64,000 nucleotides of DNA from Lachnospiraceae bacterium. Lineage in GTDB: Bacteria > Bacillota > Clostridia > Lachnospirales > Lachnospiraceae. This document shows positions 33,141 to 42,293 of this stretch, piece after piece. Every line of letters starts with the position of its first letter. The first letter of the stretch is position 1. The stretch is taken from NCBI GenBank assembly GCA_024695145.1, contig JAILIS010000038.1, positions 58,978 through 122,977 on the forward strand, given 5' to 3'. The notes under the pieces are model-generated. The model saw nothing but the letters and a program-made list of their open reading frames with translations, was not told where the DNA came from and did not search any database. The translations under genes were made by a program, and so were the position numbers.

Positions 33141-34123
33141 AACAATACGTGATAATACATGCATTGGCCTTTGCTGCCGGAGCCTTGATCGACTGTATCA
33201 TTCCGGACCCTCATACGGCCTTTCACCCCATACGTATCATAGGAACTTTAATAAACACGCTTGAGAAGGCACTGTATGGGAAGAGCCGGGGAAAGGATCA
33301 GATATTGAGAGGTGCGGTCCTGTTTTTCGGTGTGATCTTTATCACGGGAGCCGTGACGGCGGTCATAACAATAGGAGCATATTATATCAATCCCTGTCTT
33401 GGAGGATTGACGGAAGCCATAGAGACATATTTCATACTCGCATGCGCAAGTCTTCGCCATGAGAGTATGAAAGTGTACAGGGCAGTTGATGAGAATGCCT
33501 CATCCCTTGATGAAGCCAGGCGGTGTCTTTCGATGATAGTCGGAAGAGATACCGATAGTCTTGATGAAGCCGGGATATTTAGAGCAACAGTTGAGACTGT
33601 TGCCGAAAACACATCGGACGGCGTTATCGCTCCTATGCTGTATACCGCGCTTTTTGGCCCTTTCGGAGGCTTTGTATACAAGGCTGTCAACACCATGGAT
33701 TCAATGCTCGGATATCATAACGAGCGTTATAAATACTTCGGAAAAGTACCTGCAGTAGCTGATGATGTGTTAAACTTCATTCCTTCGAGGGTAAGTGCTT
33801 TTCTAATGATGTTTTCAGCCTTTGTTCTCGGATTTTTTTCAAAAGATTATGACGCAAAAAGAGGTTTTTACACGTGGAAACGTGACAGAAGAAAGCATAA
33901 AAGTCCGAATTCGGCTCAGACCGAGAGCGCCTGTGCCGGAATACTCGGCATAAGGCTCGGCGGCAAGGCCGCTTACGCCGGAAGGATCGTAGAAAGACCT
34001 TATCTGGGAGATGAGATAAGGCCTATAGAGAAAAAAGACATAGTAAGAACTGTCATACTCATGTACGGCGGCGCCCTGACAGCTGTCGCCGCTATGCTGG
34101 TCGTACTGTTTACCGTCGTTTAA
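33137..34123 (+). CDS. cbiB: Adenosylcobinamide-phosphate synthase
   Basis: A 328-residue membrane protein that couples aminopropanol phosphate to adenosylcobyric acid. The signature ALIDCIIPDPHTAFHPIRIIG lies near residues 13-33, RRCLSMIVGRDTDSLDEAGIFRATVETVAENTSDGVIAPMLYTALFGP near 125-172, and NTMDSMLGYHNERYKYFGKVPAVADDVLNFIPSRVSA near 182. I begin it at ATG 33137, which overlaps the cobS stop. The longer frame from 33101 would run back into cobS. About five membrane segments are visible. Confidence 0.94.
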   Translation: MKQYVIIHALAFAAGALIDCIIPDPHTAFHPIRIIGTLINTLEKALYGKSRGKDQILRGAVLFFGVIFITGAVTAVITIGAYYINPCLGGLTEAIETYFILACASLRHESMKVYRAVDENASSLDEARRCLSMIVGRDTDSLDEAGIFRATVETVAENTSDGVIAPMLYTALFGPFGGFVYKAVNTMDSMLGYHNERYKYFGKVPAVADDVLNFIPSRVSAFLMMFSAFVLGFFSKDYDAKRGFYTWKRDRRKHKSPNSAQTESACAGILGIRLGGKAAYAGRIVERPYLGDEIRPIEKKDIVRTVILMYGGALTAVAAMLVVLFTVV

Positions 34124-34154
34124 GGCGGTATTTTGACCGGATGGGAGAAAACCT

Positions 34155-35252
34155 TTGTCACACGGCGGAGATATATACTCAAATAAAGTAAATATTGACT
34201 TTTCGGTCAGCCTGAATCCGGCAAAGCCGGATAAAGAGGATGATATTGCCTTAAAGAATGCGTTTCTTGCCGGGATAGATGATGCAGGCAACTATCCCGA
34301 TCCTGATCAAAGAGAAGTAAGATCGGCCGTAGCGGCCGCAGAGGGGCTGGCAGAGGATAATATACTGGCAGGTGCAGGGGCTTCCGAACTCATTATGACG
34401 CTTGTACGGATGATCTGTCCTAAAAATGTCCTTCTTATCGAACCGGGTTATTCGGGATACCGTTATGCACTGTCAACGGCTGTGGGATGCAAAGTGATGC
34501 CGCATGTTCTGAGAGAGGAGGATGCCTTTGCAGTCGGCAGGGACATACTTGATAAAATAACACCCAATACAGACCTTCTGATAATCCAGGATCCGATCAA
34601 CCCGACCGGGAAAAAACTTGATACTACGCTGTTGTCAGACATCCTGGAAAAAGCTGACAGATGTTATATAACAGTCCTGTATGACAGGAGTTTTTTTAAA
34701 CTTTCTGATATGTATATACCGGAAAAGGATGATGATGGCAGGTGTATGCGCCCGAAAGATCTTATAGCCAGATCCGGTTCTTTGTATATCATCAGTTCTT
34801 ATACAAAGACATTTGCTCTTCCGGGGATCAGGATGGGATATGTTATGTCAACCGCAGACAATATATCGAAGCTGAAACCTTTTCTTCCGGAATGGAATAT
34901 CTCATCCGTGGCAGCATCGTTAATGAAGACCTGTGCGAAGATCGACGGGGACGGAAGCTTTATCCGCCACTCACTTTCATATATAGCCGGGGAAAGGCAG
35001 TATCTTTTGTCATCCCTTTCACAGCTCGGATTTACCGTTTTTGACAGTGATACGGTATTTATCCTGTTTAAGGATACAAGAGGCATTAACATTTATGAAG
35101 AGCTTCTAAAGCGCCGTATACTCATAAGAGACTGCAGCGACATAGAAGGCCTGTCGGCCGGATTTTACCGTATCGGAATAAGAAATCACGAAGACAACGA
35201 AACGATTATAAAGGAATTAGGACATATAATTGATGGAAAACAGGCTATATAA
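34155..35252 (+). CDS. cobD: Threonine-phosphate decarboxylase (CobD-like PLP enzyme)
   Basis: A 365-residue fold-type I PLP enzyme expected to decarboxylate threonine phosphate to aminopropanol phosphate, the substrate of CbiB just upstream. The N-terminal SHGGDIYSNKV and DFSVSLNP match CobD, as do NILAGAGASELI near 73, DLLIIQDPINPTGKKL near 138 and the PLP lysine in SSYTKTFALPGIRMGYV near 216. It resembles histidinol-phosphate aminotransferase, but the HGGD start and gene context favour CobD. The start is TTG at 34155, 7 nt after a GGGAG site. It overlaps cbiC. Confidence 0.88.
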   Translation: MSHGGDIYSNKVNIDFSVSLNPAKPDKEDDIALKNAFLAGIDDAGNYPDPDQREVRSAVAAAEGLAEDNILAGAGASELIMTLVRMICPKNVLLIEPGYSGYRYALSTAVGCKVMPHVLREEDAFAVGRDILDKITPNTDLLIIQDPINPTGKKLDTTLLSDILEKADRCYITVLYDRSFFKLSDMYIPEKDDDGRCMRPKDLIARSGSLYIISSYTKTFALPGIRMGYVMSTADNISKLKPFLPEWNISSVAASLMKTCAKIDGDGSFIRHSLSYIAGERQYLLSSLSQLGFTVFDSDTVFILFKDTRGINIYEELLKRRILIRDCSDIEGLSAGFYRIGIRNHEDNETIIKELGHIIDGKQAI

Positions 35253-35877
35253 TCCCGATGAGATACAGAAGAAAAGCTTTTCGATCATAAAAGATGAGCT
35301 TGAAAAGAGAGGTTTTTTGCCGGACGGACATATCACATCCCTGCAGCTTGATGTGATCATAAGATGCATTCACACGACGGCTGATTTTGACTATGCGGAT
35401 AATCTGGTGTTCTCCGACGGAGCACTTGACGAGATAGAGCGTCTCATAAAGGCAGGGGCTACAATCGTGACCGACACTAACATGGCCCTTGCGGGGATAA
35501 GTGCGAAGAGCGCTGAAAGCTTTGGCTGTGAGCTGAAATGCTTCATGGCGGAACCTGATGTCGGGATCGAGGCGAAAGAGCGGGGGATCACCCGTGCGAG
35601 TGTATCGATGGAAAAAGCATCGGCACTTAAAGGAGATGTGATATATGCCGTCGGAAATGCGCCGACCGCGCTTATGACCCTGCGGGATCTGCATGACAGA
35701 GGATATCGGCCCGCATTTGTGATCGGAGTACCGGTAGGGTTTGTAAATGTAGTGGAAGCCAAAGAGATGATCATAAACAGTGACATCCCTCATATAGTCG
35801 CACGCGGGAACAAGGGTGGCAGCACTGTGGCTGCTGCCATCGTCAATGCGGTATTTGCCTGGATAAGGGGTAAATGA
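35233..35877 (+). CDS. cbiC: Cobalt-precorrin-8 methylmutase
   Basis: A 214-residue enzyme moving the C11 methyl group to C12 to make cobyrinate. Residues IRCIHTTADFDYADNLVFSDGA (about 39-60) contain the catalytic His. ATIVTDTNMALAGISA near 74, YAVGNAPTALMTLRDL near 137, PAFVIGVPVGFVNVVEAKE near 155 and PHIVARGNKGGSTVAAAIVNA complete the family. I use ATG 35233; an in-frame TTG at 35230 adds one residue. Both ends overlap neighbouring genes. Confidence 0.96.
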   Translation: MENRLYNPDEIQKKSFSIIKDELEKRGFLPDGHITSLQLDVIIRCIHTTADFDYADNLVFSDGALDEIERLIKAGATIVTDTNMALAGISAKSAESFGCELKCFMAEPDVGIEAKERGITRASVSMEKASALKGDVIYAVGNAPTALMTLRDLHDRGYRPAFVIGVPVGFVNVVEAKEMIINSDIPHIVARGNKGGSTVAAAIVNAVFAWIRGK

Positions 35878-36968
35878 TGAGAAGCGGGTTCACGACCGGA
35901 AGCTGTGCTGCCGCGGCGGCAAAAGCGGCATGCCTTATGATATTTGAAAAAAGCAGGATCGAAAGCATAAGTATCATGACCCCTGCAGGTGTTTCGTATC
36001 ATGCCGAAACCGAAGATGCAAGGTTTGATCAGAACGGTGCGCGTGCAAGCTGTGCGGTCAGGAAAGATTCGGGTGATGATCCCGATGTTACGGACGGTAT
36101 GCTGATATATGCCGAAGTATCTCTTGAAGATGACGGCAAAAGATGCGTGATCATCGAAGGAGGAGAAGGCATCGGAACCGTGACAAGACCCGGCCTTGAC
36201 AGAAGCGTCGGAGAAGCGGCCATCAACTCAGTGCCCCGCCGGATGATAGAAGACGAGGTTCGCGCCATAACGGAGGAATATGAGTACGGCGGAACGGTGA
36301 GAGTCGTGATATCGGCTCCCGAGGGCCGCAGGATCGCACAGAAGACGTTTAATCAGAGGTTTGGGATAGAAGGCGGAATATCGATAATAGGAACTACCGG
36401 GGTAGTGGAGCCTATGAGCACAAAGGCTGTTTTGGACACGATCGCTCTTGAGCTTCGTCAGCACCGCTCGGTGGGTGAAAAAGAAATATTTGTCTCTCCC
36501 GGTAATTACGGCCTTACATTTATGAAAGAACACTTCGGTTATGACCTTGATAAAGCCGTGAAGTGCTCGAACTACATAGGTAAGACGATAGACATAGCCA
36601 GTTCTCTCGGGTTTGAGAGGATGCTGCTCATAGGACACGCCGGAAAGCTCGTAAAACTGTCCGGCGGCATTATGAACACGCACTCATCGGAGGGAGACTG
36701 CAGGATGGAACTGATGGCGGCGGCCGCAGCACGAAGCGGGGCAGCCCCTGATGTGATAAACAGGATCCTTAGCTGCATATCGACCGATGAGGCATACGGA
36801 TGCATGAAGGAAGCGGGGATAGAGAAAAAGAGCTTTTCATATATAATGGAGCGCATAATGTACTATCTGAACAAGAGGTCACCGGATATGAAGATTGACT
36901 GTATCGTATTCTCCAACAGATACGGTGTTCTTGGAAGTACTGTAGATATAAAGGAAGGAATCAGCTGA
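35874..36968 (+). CDS. cbiD: Cobalt-precorrin-5B C1-methyltransferase
   Basis: A 364-residue enzyme of the anaerobic branch that methylates C1. The family start RSGFTTGSCAAAAAKAA is at residues 3-19. GEGIGTVTRPGLDRSVGEAAINSVPRRMI near 97 and GISIIGTTGVVEPMSTKAVLDTI near 163 follow, and FERMLLIGHAGKLVKLSGGIMNTHSS near 244 is the most conserved block. CbiD is diagnostic of the cobalt-early route. The start overlaps the cbiC stop and the next gene begins 1 nt after its stop. Confidence 0.96.
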   Translation: MMRSGFTTGSCAAAAAKAACLMIFEKSRIESISIMTPAGVSYHAETEDARFDQNGARASCAVRKDSGDDPDVTDGMLIYAEVSLEDDGKRCVIIEGGEGIGTVTRPGLDRSVGEAAINSVPRRMIEDEVRAITEEYEYGGTVRVVISAPEGRRIAQKTFNQRFGIEGGISIIGTTGVVEPMSTKAVLDTIALELRQHRSVGEKEIFVSPGNYGLTFMKEHFGYDLDKAVKCSNYIGKTIDIASSLGFERMLLIGHAGKLVKLSGGIMNTHSSEGDCRMELMAAAAARSGAAPDVINRILSCISTDEAYGCMKEAGIEKKSFSYIMERIMYYLNKRSPDMKIDCIVFSNRYGVLGSTVDIKEGIS

Positions 36969-36969
36969 G

Positions 36970-38694
36970 ATGGTATACTTTGTCGGAGCCGGTCCCGGAG
37001 CGGTTGATCTGATAACCGTCAGGGGCATGAGACTCCTTGAAAAAGCAGACGTTATTATATACACCGGGAGTCTCGTCGATTCCGCAATGCTTGAATATAC
37101 GCGGCCTGAAGCGATTGTATACAATAGCGCGGTGATGACATTGGAAGAAGTTACAGATGTTATCATAACAGCCCATTCAGAACAGAGATCGGTAGTCCGG
37201 CTTCATACAGGAGAACCTTCACTGTACGGGGCCGTAAGAGAGCAGATGGATGTGCTTGATAAGAGGGGGATCCCTTATGAATCCTGCCCCGGAGTAAGTG
37301 CGTGTTTCGGAGCCGCGGCATCTCTTAATATGGAATATACGCTTCCCGGCATCTCTCAGTCTCTGATCATAACGAGAATGGAAGGAAGAACACCCGTTCC
37401 GGAAAAGGAAAGTATAGAGAGTTTTGCCTCACATGGATCGTCTATGGCCATATACCTGTCGGCCGGCATGATGGAGGAATTGTCGAAACGTCTGGTTGAT
37501 GGAGGATACGATAAGAACACTCCGGCAGCGATTGTATACAAAGCCACACACCCTGACGAGAAGACCGTGATATGCACTGTGGGAAGTCTCGCAGAGGCTG
37601 CAGGATCGGGCAATATTACAAAAACGGCTGTTGTGCTGATAGGGGAAGCCATAACCCATGCATCGTTTGACAGATCGAAACTTTATGATCCGGACTTTGC
37701 TACAGGCTACAGAAACAGCAGCCTGGAAAAGATTGTATACAAAAAGGCGATATGCTTTAACGAAAGTGGCAGGGGTGTTATTAAAAGGTTAAACAGCGCA
37801 GCCGAAGATGCCGGTATTGAACCGGCACAGATCATCATGTGTGATAGGGCTTCCATGAACAAAACGGTTGAAGAGTCTTTTCGTGCCGGAAATGCCCTGA
37901 TATTTGTCGGCGCCGTCGGAATAGCGGTACGTGCCATAAGCCCCTTTGTAAAAGATAAGCTTACCGACAGCCCTGTTATAGTGATAGACGATAGGGGGGA
38001 ATATGTGATCCCGATACTGTCGGGGCATGCGGGAGGCGCCAACAAGCTGGCGGCATCAACAGCGCAGCTTTTAGGCGCTGTTGCGGTCATAACTACATCA
38101 ACGGATGTAAACGGAGCTTTTTCACCCGATGTTTTTGCCGCGGAAAACCGCCTTGCGATACGTAACCGCGACGGGATCAAAAAAGTGTCCGCAAAGGCAC
38201 TCGAAGGAAAGAGCATCACGCTTTCCGTGAAGGATTATCCGCCCAAAGAGCCTGTTGACATCATTATCGCAGATGAGACCGACAGAGAATATACGCTTTT
38301 GCTCACACCCAAAAGATATATCGTGGGGATCGGCATGAGACGGGATAAAGATCCCGAAGAGGCCGAGGAATTCATCCTGTCGGTCCTAAAAGAGCACGAT
38401 ATCGCGATAAACGACGTATATGCGCTCTCTACGATCGATATAAAGGAAGATGAAAGGGCGATACGTTCATTTTCTTACAAATACCGTATTCCCGTCATAG
38501 GATTTGAAGCTTCGCTCTTAAATAAGGCAGAAGGGGATTTTACTTCTTCGGACTTTGTATCGGAAAAGGTCGGAACGGATAATGTGTGTGAGCGCGCAGC
38601 GGTACTTGCCGCAGGCCCCCGTGCAAAGCTGATCTGCCGGAAAACAAAAGGGGTCGGGATCACCGCTGCCATTGCTTCGATCGGCGAAATATGA
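36970..38694 (+). CDS. cbiF-cbiG: Fusion of cobalt-precorrin-4 C11-methyltransferase (CbiF) and cobalt-precorrin-5A hydrolase (CbiG)
   Basis: A 574-residue two-domain protein. Residues 1 to ~245 are CbiF: VYFVGAGPGAVDLITVRGMRLL (2-23), ADVIIYTGSLV near 26, LHTGEPSLYGAVREQMD near 77, YESCPGVSACFGAAASL near 99, and MAIYLSAGMMEELSKRL near 158. Residues ~250-574 are CbiG: ALIFVGAVGIAVRAISPFVKDKLTDSPVIVIDDRGEYVIPILSGHAGGANKLA (about 311-363), then TTSTDVNGAFSPDVFA. A C-terminal conserved part has YIVGIGMRRDKDPEEAEEFI near 453. CbiG opens the delta-lactone formed after CbiF acts, so the fusion joins consecutive steps. It starts 1 nt after cbiD. Confidence 0.95.
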   Translation: MVYFVGAGPGAVDLITVRGMRLLEKADVIIYTGSLVDSAMLEYTRPEAIVYNSAVMTLEEVTDVIITAHSEQRSVVRLHTGEPSLYGAVREQMDVLDKRGIPYESCPGVSACFGAAASLNMEYTLPGISQSLIITRMEGRTPVPEKESIESFASHGSSMAIYLSAGMMEELSKRLVDGGYDKNTPAAIVYKATHPDEKTVICTVGSLAEAAGSGNITKTAVVLIGEAITHASFDRSKLYDPDFATGYRNSSLEKIVYKKAICFNESGRGVIKRLNSAAEDAGIEPAQIIMCDRASMNKTVEESFRAGNALIFVGAVGIAVRAISPFVKDKLTDSPVIVIDDRGEYVIPILSGHAGGANKLAASTAQLLGAVAVITTSTDVNGAFSPDVFAAENRLAIRNRDGIKKVSAKALEGKSITLSVKDYPPKEPVDIIIADETDREYTLLLTPKRYIVGIGMRRDKDPEEAEEFILSVLKEHDIAINDVYALSTIDIKEDERAIRSFSYKYRIPVIGFEASLLNKAEGDFTSSDFVSEKVGTDNVCERAAVLAAGPRAKLICRKTKGVGITAAIASIGEI

Positions 38695-38709
38695 AAGAAG
38701 GACATGAGT

Positions 38710-39435
38710 ATGGGTAAGATAAGTGTTGTGGGTATAGGCCCCGGTGATGAGAGCATGATGACAATACAGGCAAGAAGTGTTCTGACGAAGTGCGATACGA
38801 TAGTAGGCTATAAGGCATACATCGATCTGGTGAGGTCGCTCTTTCCCGGTAAGGAGATGATCGAATCATCCATGGGACAGGAGAGGGAGCGGTGCCGCCT
38901 GTGCATAAGCCTTGCAAGATCCGATAAGAGCGTGGCCCTCATATGCAGCGGCGATGCCGGCATATACGGGATGGCGTCCCCGATGCTTGAAGAATGCGCA
39001 GCGGCTGATTTTGACGAAGTTGAGATTGTACCCGGAGTGACATCCGCCCTTTCGGGGGCGGCAATGCTCGGAGCGCCCGTGGGGCATGATCTGTGCATCA
39101 TAAGCCTCAGCGACATATTGACGCCCTGGGAGGTAATAGAAAAGCGCCTCAGATGCGCCGCCGAAGGCGACTACTGCATAGCCATATACAATCCCGCAAG
39201 TCACTCAAGGCCCGATCACCTGAAACGCGCCTGCAATATACTGATGGAGATCCTGCCGCCTGACAGGGTGTGCGGATATGCAAGAAATGTCGGAAGAGAA
39301 GGAAGCGAGTCGAAGATCTGCACACTTTCGGAACTTTCCGGTATCGATGCAGATATGTTCACGACGGTATTTATCGGCAACCGGGATACCATGCAGGCAG
39401 GCGGGCGGATGATAACAAAGAGGATATACGGGTGA
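38710..39435 (+). CDS. cbiH: Cobalt-precorrin-3 C17-methyltransferase
   Basis: A 241-residue SAM-dependent methyltransferase that contracts the ring and methylates C17. GKISVVGIGPGDESMMTIQA starts the domain. VGYKAYIDLVRSLFPGKEM near 35, ALICSGDAGIYGMASPMLEE near 76, and VEIVPGVTSALSGAAMLGAPVGHDLCIISLSD near 106 distinguish CbiH from CbiL and CbiF. I choose ATG 38710, 7 nt after AAGGA; an ATG at 38704 would leave only 1 nt spacing. It is followed by cbiJ-cbiE after 7 nt. Confidence 0.95.
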   Translation: MGKISVVGIGPGDESMMTIQARSVLTKCDTIVGYKAYIDLVRSLFPGKEMIESSMGQERERCRLCISLARSDKSVALICSGDAGIYGMASPMLEECAAADFDEVEIVPGVTSALSGAAMLGAPVGHDLCIISLSDILTPWEVIEKRLRCAAEGDYCIAIYNPASHSRPDHLKRACNILMEILPPDRVCGYARNVGREGSESKICTLSELSGIDADMFTTVFIGNRDTMQAGGRMITKRIYG

Positions 39436-39442
39436 GCCGGCG

Positions 39443-40873
39443 ATGAAGATCATGATCTTTTCCGGGACAACCGAAGGAAGAAAGCTTTCCGAAATGCTGA
39501 CGGAAAGGGGAATACGGCACTTTGTATGCGTGGCTTCGAAGTACGGCAATGAAGTTATGTCAACCGATCCCGGAGATATCCATATAGGCAGGATGGATGC
39601 GGATATGATGATTCGGCATATGAGGTCAAAAGGCTTTTCGGCCGGAGATGTTGCGGTTGATGCGACACATCCTTACGCCGACGAAGCCCGGAGGAACATA
39701 AGAGGGGCAGCCGGGGAGTTAAAATGTACTCTCATCCGCATAAAAAGGCCCTCCGGTGTTGTGATGACTGCGGGAGGCGGACAGATCGCATACTCATCCA
39801 TGACCGAGCTTGCGATGAGTATGGATGATACGGACGGCAACATACTGCTAACTACCGGAAGCAGCGAACTTGAAACGTATTCGAGTCATGTTTCTTCCGA
39901 TACACTTAAAAGGACTTATGTGCGCGTTATAGCGACGGTTGAGAGCCTTGAAAAATGCACGGCTGCAGGGGTCGAAGGATCGCATATCATAGCCATGCAG
40001 GGGCCTTTTTCGTATGAGATGAACAGGGCAATGATGATTCAGTACGGCATCAGGCATGTTATCACCAAAGAGAGCGGGGCAAACGGAGGATATCTGCAAA
40101 AATCGGAAGCGGCAAAAGACGTTGGTGCGGTATGTCATGTTATAACGCGCCCCGACGCATCGGATGAGGGAGTGGACATCTTTGAGGCGTTTCGGATGAT
40201 CACGGGATGCGTCTATGAGCCGAAAAGAAGCATAGTGATCGCCGGAGGCGGTATGGGAGGAGAAAGAGGCCTTACCAAAGAGGCGGAAGAAGCGATAAGG
40301 TCGGCAGATGCTCTGTTTGGAGCCGCCGGCGTTACAGGGGATATAAGCCATCCGAGAAAATACGATATGTATCTTGCCGGGGACATCATAAACGTACTGG
40401 ACAAAGAGCGTGATATACATAAAGCCGTGATACTGTTCTCCGGTGACAGCGGATTTTACAGCGGGGCTAAAAACGCATACAAACTGCTGAAAGACCGGTA
40501 TAAGGATGCACAGATCTTAGTGCTGCCGGGTGTATCAAGCGTTTCATATCTTGCGGCAAAGCTTGGGATATCGTGGGACGATGCGCTGTTAAGAAGTGTT
40601 CACGGCAGGGATGACGGACCGGCCATAGACAGCCTCGTGCAAGATATTATGAGAAGCCGAAAGACGTTTGTACTTTTGTCGGGAGGGCGCGATCTGCCTC
40701 TCATTGCCGGGCGGCTTAACGGCTGTAAAGAGGATATCACGATATATGCGGGGCGAAATCTGTCGCGCGAAGATGAGAGCATGGATGTGATGACGCCGGA
40801 AGAAGCCCTGAACTATGATAAGGACGGAAAAATAACAGCGTTATTTATTAACGAGCAGGAAAAAGATGACTGA
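39443..40873 (+). CDS. cbiJ-cbiE: Fusion of cobalt-precorrin-6A reductase (CbiJ) and cobalt-precorrin-7 C5-methyltransferase (CbiE)
   Basis: A 476-residue fusion. Residues 1-250 are CbiJ: MIFSGTTEGRKLSEML (4-19), VDATHPYADEARRNI near 72, LLTTGSSELETY near 134, and AMQGPFSYEMNRAMMIQYGIRHVITKESGANGG near 184-216, the NAD(P)H-linked reductase pattern. Residues ~257-470 are CbiE: IVIAGGGMGGERGLTKEAEEAIRSADALFGA near 257, VILFSGDSGFYSGAKNAYKLL near 329, and VLPGVSSVSYLAAKLGISWDDALLRSVHGRD near 354. CbiE normally works with CbiT, which is fused or adjacent in many genomes; no CbiT domain is present here. It overlaps cbiA by 8 nt. Confidence 0.93.
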   Translation: MKIMIFSGTTEGRKLSEMLTERGIRHFVCVASKYGNEVMSTDPGDIHIGRMDADMMIRHMRSKGFSAGDVAVDATHPYADEARRNIRGAAGELKCTLIRIKRPSGVVMTAGGGQIAYSSMTELAMSMDDTDGNILLTTGSSELETYSSHVSSDTLKRTYVRVIATVESLEKCTAAGVEGSHIIAMQGPFSYEMNRAMMIQYGIRHVITKESGANGGYLQKSEAAKDVGAVCHVITRPDASDEGVDIFEAFRMITGCVYEPKRSIVIAGGGMGGERGLTKEAEEAIRSADALFGAAGVTGDISHPRKYDMYLAGDIINVLDKERDIHKAVILFSGDSGFYSGAKNAYKLLKDRYKDAQILVLPGVSSVSYLAAKLGISWDDALLRSVHGRDDGPAIDSLVQDIMRSRKTFVLLSGGRDLPLIAGRLNGCKEDITIYAGRNLSREDESMDVMTPEEALNYDKDGKITALFINEQEKDD

Positions 40874-42293
40874 TAAAGATATCGCAAAACCGAGGTTCAT
40901 GATCGCGGGAGCGGGAAGCGGCAGCGGAAAGACGACCGTTACGATGGGCCTTATGGAAGCATTTAGACAGGAAGGCGAAGTCCCTGTTTCGTTCAAGTGC
41001 GGTCCTGATTACATAGATCCGATGTTTCACCGTGCGGCCCTTTGTGTTGACAGCTTCAATCTTGATTCGTATTTTTCGCCGGATGAGGATCTGGTCCGGT
41101 CGGTCGGAAGCTGCAACGGGACCGTAGCTGTCATTGAAGGCGTCATGGGGATCTATGACGGTATCCATCCTGACAGCATCAAAGGATCGAGCTATGAGAT
41201 CGCGAAGATAACAGGTACCCCCGTGATCCTTACGGTAAACGCAAAAGGTGTGGGGCGTACCGTGATCGCGCTCATAAAAGGAATCCTGGCGGATGATGAG
41301 GCAAAGCTTATAAAGGGTATCATCCTCAACAGAATGTCCGACGGTTTCTTTGAAAAGATCAAGCCGGTACTGATGAAGGAACTTTCGGCGGTAAGGCCGG
41401 ATGTCCGGATGATCGGGAATATTCCCGACACGGCAGAGGCACGTATCGACAGCAGACATCTGGGTCTTGTGCTTCCGCAGGAACTTCCCGGTATACGCGA
41501 TAAGATAGAAAGCCTGGCAAAGGTCATTGAGCACAACCTGAATATTGATACGGTCATGGAGATCGCCGAAGATCCGGTCCATTCGGCACATCCGGCCCCG
41601 GTGACACAGCAAACGGGCGGGAGGCAATACAGACATAGCTTTCTGCCGGATGATGCCGCAGTCACCCTTGCTGTTGCACGCGACGAGGCCTTCAGCTTTT
41701 ATTACCGGGAAAACCTTGACCTGTTCGAGGAAATGGGCGTTTCCATAGAGTATTTTTCTCCCCTGCATGACGAAAAGCTGCCGGATAATATATCAGGGCT
41801 TCTCATCGGAGGAGGATATCCGGAACTGCACCTTAAAACCCTGTCTTCAAACAAAAAGATGCTCGGATCCATCCGGTCGTCTATAGCGGACGGGATGCCT
41901 TCGCTTGCCGAATGCGGAGGATTCATGTACCTTCATGATGTGATAGAATCAATGGAGAAAAAGGAGTATCCGATGGCCGGGGTCATAAAAGGAGTATGCC
42001 GGTATACGGGACGTCCTGCAGGATTCGGATACGTCGAGATAAGGGGCGCGGATGATACGGAAAATGACGGCCTCCTCTCATCCCTTGCCGGACTGCGGGG
42101 GCATGAATTTCACTACTATGACAGCGATGCTGCCTGTTCGGATATCCGCCTTTACAAGCCGTCTTCAGATAAAGAGTATGAAGGGATGATGGCGGGCTCT
42201 GATCATGTGTGGGGATTCACACATTTTTATTACCGTTCTAATCCGGGCGTGATAGAGGCTTTTATTCGTAAAATGAGGGAATATGGAAGATAA
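40866..42293 (+). CDS. cbiA: Cobyrinate a,c-diamide synthase
   Basis: A 475-residue glutamine- and ATP-dependent enzyme amidating the a and c side chains. The P-loop MIAGAGSGSGKTTVTMGLMEAF lies at residues about 12-33. FKCGPDYIDPMFHRA near 53 and VIEGVMGIYDGI near 86 follow. The glutaminase half has GLLIGGGYPELHLKTLSSN near 309 and the nucleophile in PSLAECGGFMYLHDVIES near 345, with His in GFTHFYYRSNPG at the end. The length is normal. It overlaps cbiJ-cbiE by 8 nt and the Cys-rich gene by 11 nt. Confidence 0.96.
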   Translation: MTDKDIAKPRFMIAGAGSGSGKTTVTMGLMEAFRQEGEVPVSFKCGPDYIDPMFHRAALCVDSFNLDSYFSPDEDLVRSVGSCNGTVAVIEGVMGIYDGIHPDSIKGSSYEIAKITGTPVILTVNAKGVGRTVIALIKGILADDEAKLIKGIILNRMSDGFFEKIKPVLMKELSAVRPDVRMIGNIPDTAEARIDSRHLGLVLPQELPGIRDKIESLAKVIEHNLNIDTVMEIAEDPVHSAHPAPVTQQTGGRQYRHSFLPDDAAVTLAVARDEAFSFYYRENLDLFEEMGVSIEYFSPLHDEKLPDNISGLLIGGGYPELHLKTLSSNKKMLGSIRSSIADGMPSLAECGGFMYLHDVIESMEKKEYPMAGVIKGVCRYTGRPAGFGYVEIRGADDTENDGLLSSLAGLRGHEFHYYDSDAACSDIRLYKPSSDKEYEGMMAGSDHVWGFTHFYYRSNPGVIEAFIRKMREYGR

